DNA from: Pohlia nutans
Taxonomy: Eukaryota > Streptophyta > Bryopsida > Bryales > Mniaceae
Direction: 5' to 3'
Assembly: GCA_022496805.1 (NCBI GenBank)
Contig: CM040085.1
Span: 47,521,811-47,585,810 of the forward strand
DNA: 64,000 nucleotides
Positions 59,825 through 64,000 of this stretch are shown here, piece by piece (within the stretch, counting starts at the first letter, position 1; each line of letters opens with the position of its first letter). The position numbers and the translations under genes were made by a program. The notes under the pieces were generated by a model. That model made no database searches. It was not told where the DNA came from and saw only the letters and a list, made by a program, of their open reading frames with translations.

Positions 59825-59990
59825 TACGGTCGACCGGTGCGCCACCTCCGGTTTAAGCGCAGTGCTAACTGTGGGTATGTGTGATCGAAGAGAATCGATC
59901 CCGCGCCCTTTTCAGGACTGAAGGACCGATTACTCTGGACACTGTGATCCAACCGGTGCGTTAATTCCGGTGCATGTCGATAGACAACGC
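59825..59990 (-). repeat. Possible tRNA-derived SINE-like segment
   Basis: On the minus strand a GGGATCGATTCTC phrase resembles a Pol III B box (GGTTCGANNCC) and is preceded by a possible A-box region; the phrase AACCGGTGCG occurs twice (about 59833 and 59951). No poly(A) tail or target duplication is seen, so this is weak. Confidence 0.25.
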
Positions 59991-60634
59991 TTGCTGATTG
60001 CGATAATTGAATCTGCAATTATATAGAAAAGTTGATGAGAGCACAAATCCTTAGCACTCATAGAGAGCACAAATCCTTAGCTCGTAGCTACCATCGTGAT
60101 CGTGGTTTTACCCCGTCCCAACCACAGTTTACTATAAAGCTGGGCCACCTGACGCGAGAGCGTCCCGTACCATTTGTATCCTGCAGATAAAAGTTCAAAA
60201 ATCTCTGCAAGAGTTTGACCCCGCCACGCACAATGAGCTTTTATGTACAAGCTCCAAAACCACTTACTCCAGCACACTGAGCTTTTTCAACGGGAAATGT
60301 CTAATCTGAATGTACTCTTTAGAAGGAATGTTGAAAGGGGATCGTTTACCTAGACGTAAGCGTAGATGAGCGTAGTCTAATTTTGCCCTTGTAAATGCCA
60401 ACAATCCCTGTTCGTGAAGGCCTGCCATGGGACATCATATTAACCTTCAAGCATTCAAATAAAAAAAACCCCGGACAATGCTATACAGCCTGTCAAACGA
60501 ACTCTCATAGCTTCACAGAGAGAAGTAACTGCACTCCAAACACTTACAAGTCACACACAAGTCATAGTTGCATTGATTCAGATCGAGTCTCTGCTAATCT
60601 AGCAAAAAGAGGCAACTCCATAAACTCTAGCGTT

Positions 60635-63600
60635 TTAGTAGAGTAGACAGAAGCTTGTACTTGGTTCTCCAGGATGTTGAAGTGCCAGGCCCGTAACAGC
60701 GTTCTTGACATAGGCCATGAGACGGGTTTTACGGGTTGCCCCTAATCTGGTTGCCAAAGACCTTACTAGTCCACTGTCGAATAATACATGAGAAACCCAC
60801 AGAACAAAAGTTGAGTAGGATAAGACTAGGACAAAGATCTACAACTAGCCCATCACACCAAGGAAAGGATAATAAATGATCATTCAAGCAAAGTAACTCC
60901 TGATGAAAGTCTCTAGGCAAGGCAATGTCTGGAAATTGGTGACAAGGAGAAGGTTGCATAGGCTAGAGAAAGAAAGAAAGTTAACAAGAAAAAAACAATG
61001 ATAGTATTCAGGGGACTGGGATGGGCTTTACTCCGTCCGTAGCACAATAAGAAATTCACGATCTAGACCTTGCAACCATTCTGAGACGTCACCCATAGTG
61101 AGACGTCTCACTTTCTGCTTCAGCACCTTCTGCTCCTCAGGGGTCATCATCTGACCAAATGAGGATTTGCTGCATAAATCCAAAACAAGCATTATTTCAT
61201 TACTGTGGTGTTTTCGACTCAGTGAGCAATGTAGAGTATGTCATTGAGAATATGTCTGGGTTCTTGACAGTAAAACAATTAGGGCCTGACGTCCTGGTTG
61301 AAGCCTAACAGACGAACAATGGAGTAAGAACCGGAAAAGTGACACAAACCCGAAAACCAACTAATGTAGAAAGGTAGACATACGTACCTCGCTATAGCCC
61401 GACCAGTAAATATGACAGGCAAAAAATGAGCATATTGCCCTGCTCCTAAATTTCTCCCTGTCTCTAGTATTTCCTCCCCATCAAGAAGGATCAGAGCCCG
61501 CCATAACCGGCAAAAGTTTGTACGAAATTTCTCATCAAGTTCTCTGTACAGCCCGTGATCTAATATGACTGCACAAGAGCACACCGCAAAAATTGGCTCA
61601 AGTTCATAAGATATTCGTGTTTCGTACTAAACTATTGAAGATGTGTCTGTACACTACATGACTTCAAACCTTCTCCTCAATAAACCCACTTACTTTCTGC
61701 AATTAAAGTGGAATCATGCGCAATCAAGGAACAATATTCTAAGGACTTCGCAACGGAAGGCCTTAATAAGTATGGCAAGCATATTGAACCACCAACCTAT
61801 ATCAAAATTGTGCTTCCCTGAGCGGGAGGGATCCCGATGCACCAAAGATTCCCAGGGTGGGGATTGCCGTGCACGTACCCGTGGCAAAATATCATTTCCG
61901 CAAAAACATCCACCAACAAAGAAGCGACCTCGTCATATTTATCCTGTTAGTGACTGTTGAATACAGGAGCAGCTTGAATGGAAAGCCAAAATGAATCACA
62001 CACTGATTGCAAATCACCAAGTGTATTACTTTAACCTATAGGATTCCAGCACATCAACTTCAAAACAATTCATTCGCAAGAGCTTAGCTACCTCCTTGGG
62101 ATCAACTCCTGCTTTCTCCAAACGTTTGATATCATCAACCTGCACAAAACACCACCACAATCAAGCAATCAGTTTTTAAGCTAATTTTTGCGTAAAACTT
62201 AACGGATCCGTTTTCATCAGCCATTTGGTCTACATTAGTCTACAATAGAACCACCTAACGTAACATGGATATTTATTTATACATACAAAGGCTGTCAATG
62301 TTTTTGACCTCGTTATACGTCCCCGGGGAGTGCACTTAAAGTTGAGATTAGGAATACACGTGAGTGCGTTTTAATAGCACACCCCTACAATACTTGGCCT
62401 TAAAATAGTTTTTAAATTAAGATTTTTTAGGCCCCAAATCATTACATATATATCTATCATTTGGTATAAATTTCAGGACTAAAAGTTTTAAAAATCTTAT
62501 AAAAAAAATGATAGAAGTTTGAACTAGAATGTGTTGTTTTTTGCTTCCAAAATCAATTTAAAAATATTTACAGGTGGTTATTTTTTGAAAGTTATACAAC
62601 AAGAACTTTAGATTGTGTTTAACAACTTCATATTTTTTTACAATTTTTAGATGATTTTTTAGTACATACATAGGGGGGTCAAAAGTACGCACTCACGTGA
62701 TTCCTAGTCTCAACTTTAAGTGCACTCCCCGAGTATACGTCCCAATCATGAATACTAAAATTAACGCCTTCAACGCTCAGGACCATTCCTCATTCAAAAA
62801 CTAAACATCTGAATAACATGTTCGTTATCATGGCGCATTGCAGAGATTTCAGAGTTTGAACACCTATTCAAAATCAGAAACGCAAATCTGACCGACCTAG
62901 TTTTCAAAGCTTTTGGCACGTGAGCATCGTAATCTTAGGCAGCATGTAATCCACCATTAGAACAGATTTGGTGTTTCTGCCTTAACATCCTTCGAAAATA
63001 TTGGTAAAAGGATGTGAACTCAATACTATCATAATATCGTAGAACATTACACCCTCACAGTAGCACTCACCTTGCACCCCTCCATGAACTCCATGGTCAG
63101 AACCCTGCTTGTTGAAAATTCCTGCATTAGAACCAGTGATCTCAAAACTGGCTAAAATTAGTTGGATTTCTACCCAAAAAATGGGGCTGCTAAATATACA
63201 AAGAAAGAAAATGATTTTTTTTTTAAAAATGTAGCGAGAATGCTCATCATGTTATAAATATTTAGCAACTTCATGAGGTGATTTCTGCGGATATCATCAT
63301 GGTATCACCTTAATATATCAAGGGTATTGCCGGATATTATAGAGGTATCGTGAGTAGTACATTCACAAGGTAGCAAAAGTATCTACCATTTATGTGGGAG
63401 GTAGCACCCTATGCTAAATGTCATAAAATGGTTATGAGATCACTGATTAGAACAATCAGAATCCAGAACAACGTTCCTGACCAGACAATGATATTTGCTG
63501 GAAGTCAAATACCCTACAAAGATAAACAGCGTTTACTGACATGACAGTGATTGGAATTAAACTAGACAAGATTGTTACATATTTCAGACCTGGTCTGAAC

Positions 63601-64000
63601 ACAAGGTTACGGTACCGTATTCAACAATAGCAAGATGATATTTACCCTAAAAATTTGAGGAATACGAACACCCTGTTTATGGGCAAAACTTTTGGCAGTT
63701 CTATCTGCATTATCTGCTTCTTGAATAAAATCTGGACCAAACAATATAAGAGGATCAATGATGAAACATTTGTATATTTAAAATGACATACTAAACCCTT
63801 GGACCTGCATTACTAATATGACAGTAGAAATGTAATAAGAAAGTACCCAGATTGTTGGAAGGTAAATATGAGAGGATGATGAAACACAACCAAAATGGAA
63901 ACAAAGCTGATGTTGCGTTGTGACTTTAGATCGCTTACCAAGCTCCTTCACTAAACCCTTTTCAAATTCTGGTACTAGCCACTCCAATTGGTAATCCGGA
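60635..64000 (-). CDS. ABC1-family (UbiB/ADCK1-like) atypical kinase, 3' part, with two lesions
   Basis: Exons in coding order: 64000-63939 (continues beyond the window), 63731-63646, 63121-63071, 62139-62092, 61943-61797, 61568-61388, 61169-61032 and 60773-60635. All GT-AG junctions keep phase. The protein reads like Arabidopsis ATH9 (At2g40090) and human ADCK1: WLVPEFEKGLVKELDFIQEA, STSRVLTMEFMEGCKVDDI, LLVDVFAEMIFCHGYVHG, ILDHGLYRELDEKFR, CRLWRALILLDGEEI, PVIFTGRAIASKS, FLIVLRTDGLVRSLATRLGA and RLMAYVKNAVTG. Such proteins act in mitochondria or plastids in lipid and quinone homeostasis. Two faults lie within about 20 bases in the 61943-61797 exon. The catalytic HGDPHPGN reads HGNPHPGN, and one base is missing right after it (a TTT where a longer T run restores the frame), which leads to a stop at the exon end. 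The Asp of the metal-binding LDHG is intact. Confidence 0.85.
62324..62733. mobile_element. Mutator-like TIR element, 410 bp, in a kinase intron
   Basis: Long inverted ends (GGGGAGTGCACTTAAAGTTG... and ...CAACTTTAAGTGCACTCCCC, about 45 bp) are flanked by the direct repeat TATACGTCCC (62314-62323, 62734-62743). A 9-10 bp duplication fits Mutator-like elements. No transposase is present. Confidence 0.85.

Noticed and set aside
59825..59990. Intact tRNA gene
   Set aside because: A B-box-like phrase is present, but no cloverleaf with a paired acceptor stem and anticodon arm could be drawn.
60077..60277. Minus-strand open frame after the ABC1 kinase
   Set aside because: It lies downstream of the kinase stop codon with no recognisable motif and no phase-matched splice link; likely 3' untranslated or spacer DNA.
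1..64000. CRISPR array or prokaryotic defence genes
   Set aside because: No array of equal repeats with unique spacers and no prokaryotic gene cluster; the spliced genes are of plant type.

Overview
This window looks like nuclear DNA of a land plant. The evidence is spliced GT-AG genes of plant type (a class II small heat-shock protein, a Rubisco-LSMT-like SET protein, a pepsin-like aspartyl protease homologue, an ABC1-family kinase), a spliceosomal U2 snRNA gene, and many plant-style DNA transposons (CACTA, PIF/Harbinger and Stowaway MITEs, a Mutator-like element) plus a Ty1/copia remnant. Species cannot be fixed from the sequence. Gene density is low, introns are MITE-rich and intergenic DNA is AT-rich.

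Layout. 1.2-7.4 kb: a multi-exon transposon-type gene whose introns and 3' flank carry dense TGAC/AGTCA motifs and which ends at two CACTA termini (7201 and 7365), so it most likely sits inside a CACTA element. 7.6-8.2 kb: a broken second transposon-type ORF. 8.2-13.5 kb: repeats, a TTAA-flanked element and a copia gag fragment. 13.1-26.2 kb: a segmental duplication with two intact-looking SET genes (14.4-17.2 and 20.7-23.1 kb), one C-terminal SET relic (18.1-18.7 kb), one good U2 snRNA gene (19.06 kb) and one U2 relic cut by a Stowaway-type element (25.3 kb). 27.6-29.6 kb: an unrecognised two-exon gene candidate. 30.3-32.4 kb: a class II sHSP gene with a 1.7-kb intron holding two TTAA elements. 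36.5-45.5 kb, minus strand: an aspartyl-protease homologue in at least eight pieces with both catalytic motifs altered. 47.8-48.2 kb: minisatellite. 48.7-50.9 kb: a six-exon gene for an unrecognised, probably mitochondrial membrane protein. 51-59.8 kb: intergenic DNA with MITEs and a 1-kb foldback. 60.6-64 kb, minus strand: the 3' part of an ABC1 kinase gene of the ADCK1/ATH9 type, with an Asn in place of the catalytic Asp and a one-base frameshift nearby.

The most unusual feature is a set of about ten elements that start CCCCTAAA-like, end in its reverse complement and are flanked on both sides by TTAA. That target-site signature belongs to piggyBac-type transposons, which are not a routine annotation in plant genomes. 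They fall into several sequence groups of about 540-580 bp, a short 225-bp form and a 2.3-kb form, and many lie in introns of the genes here.
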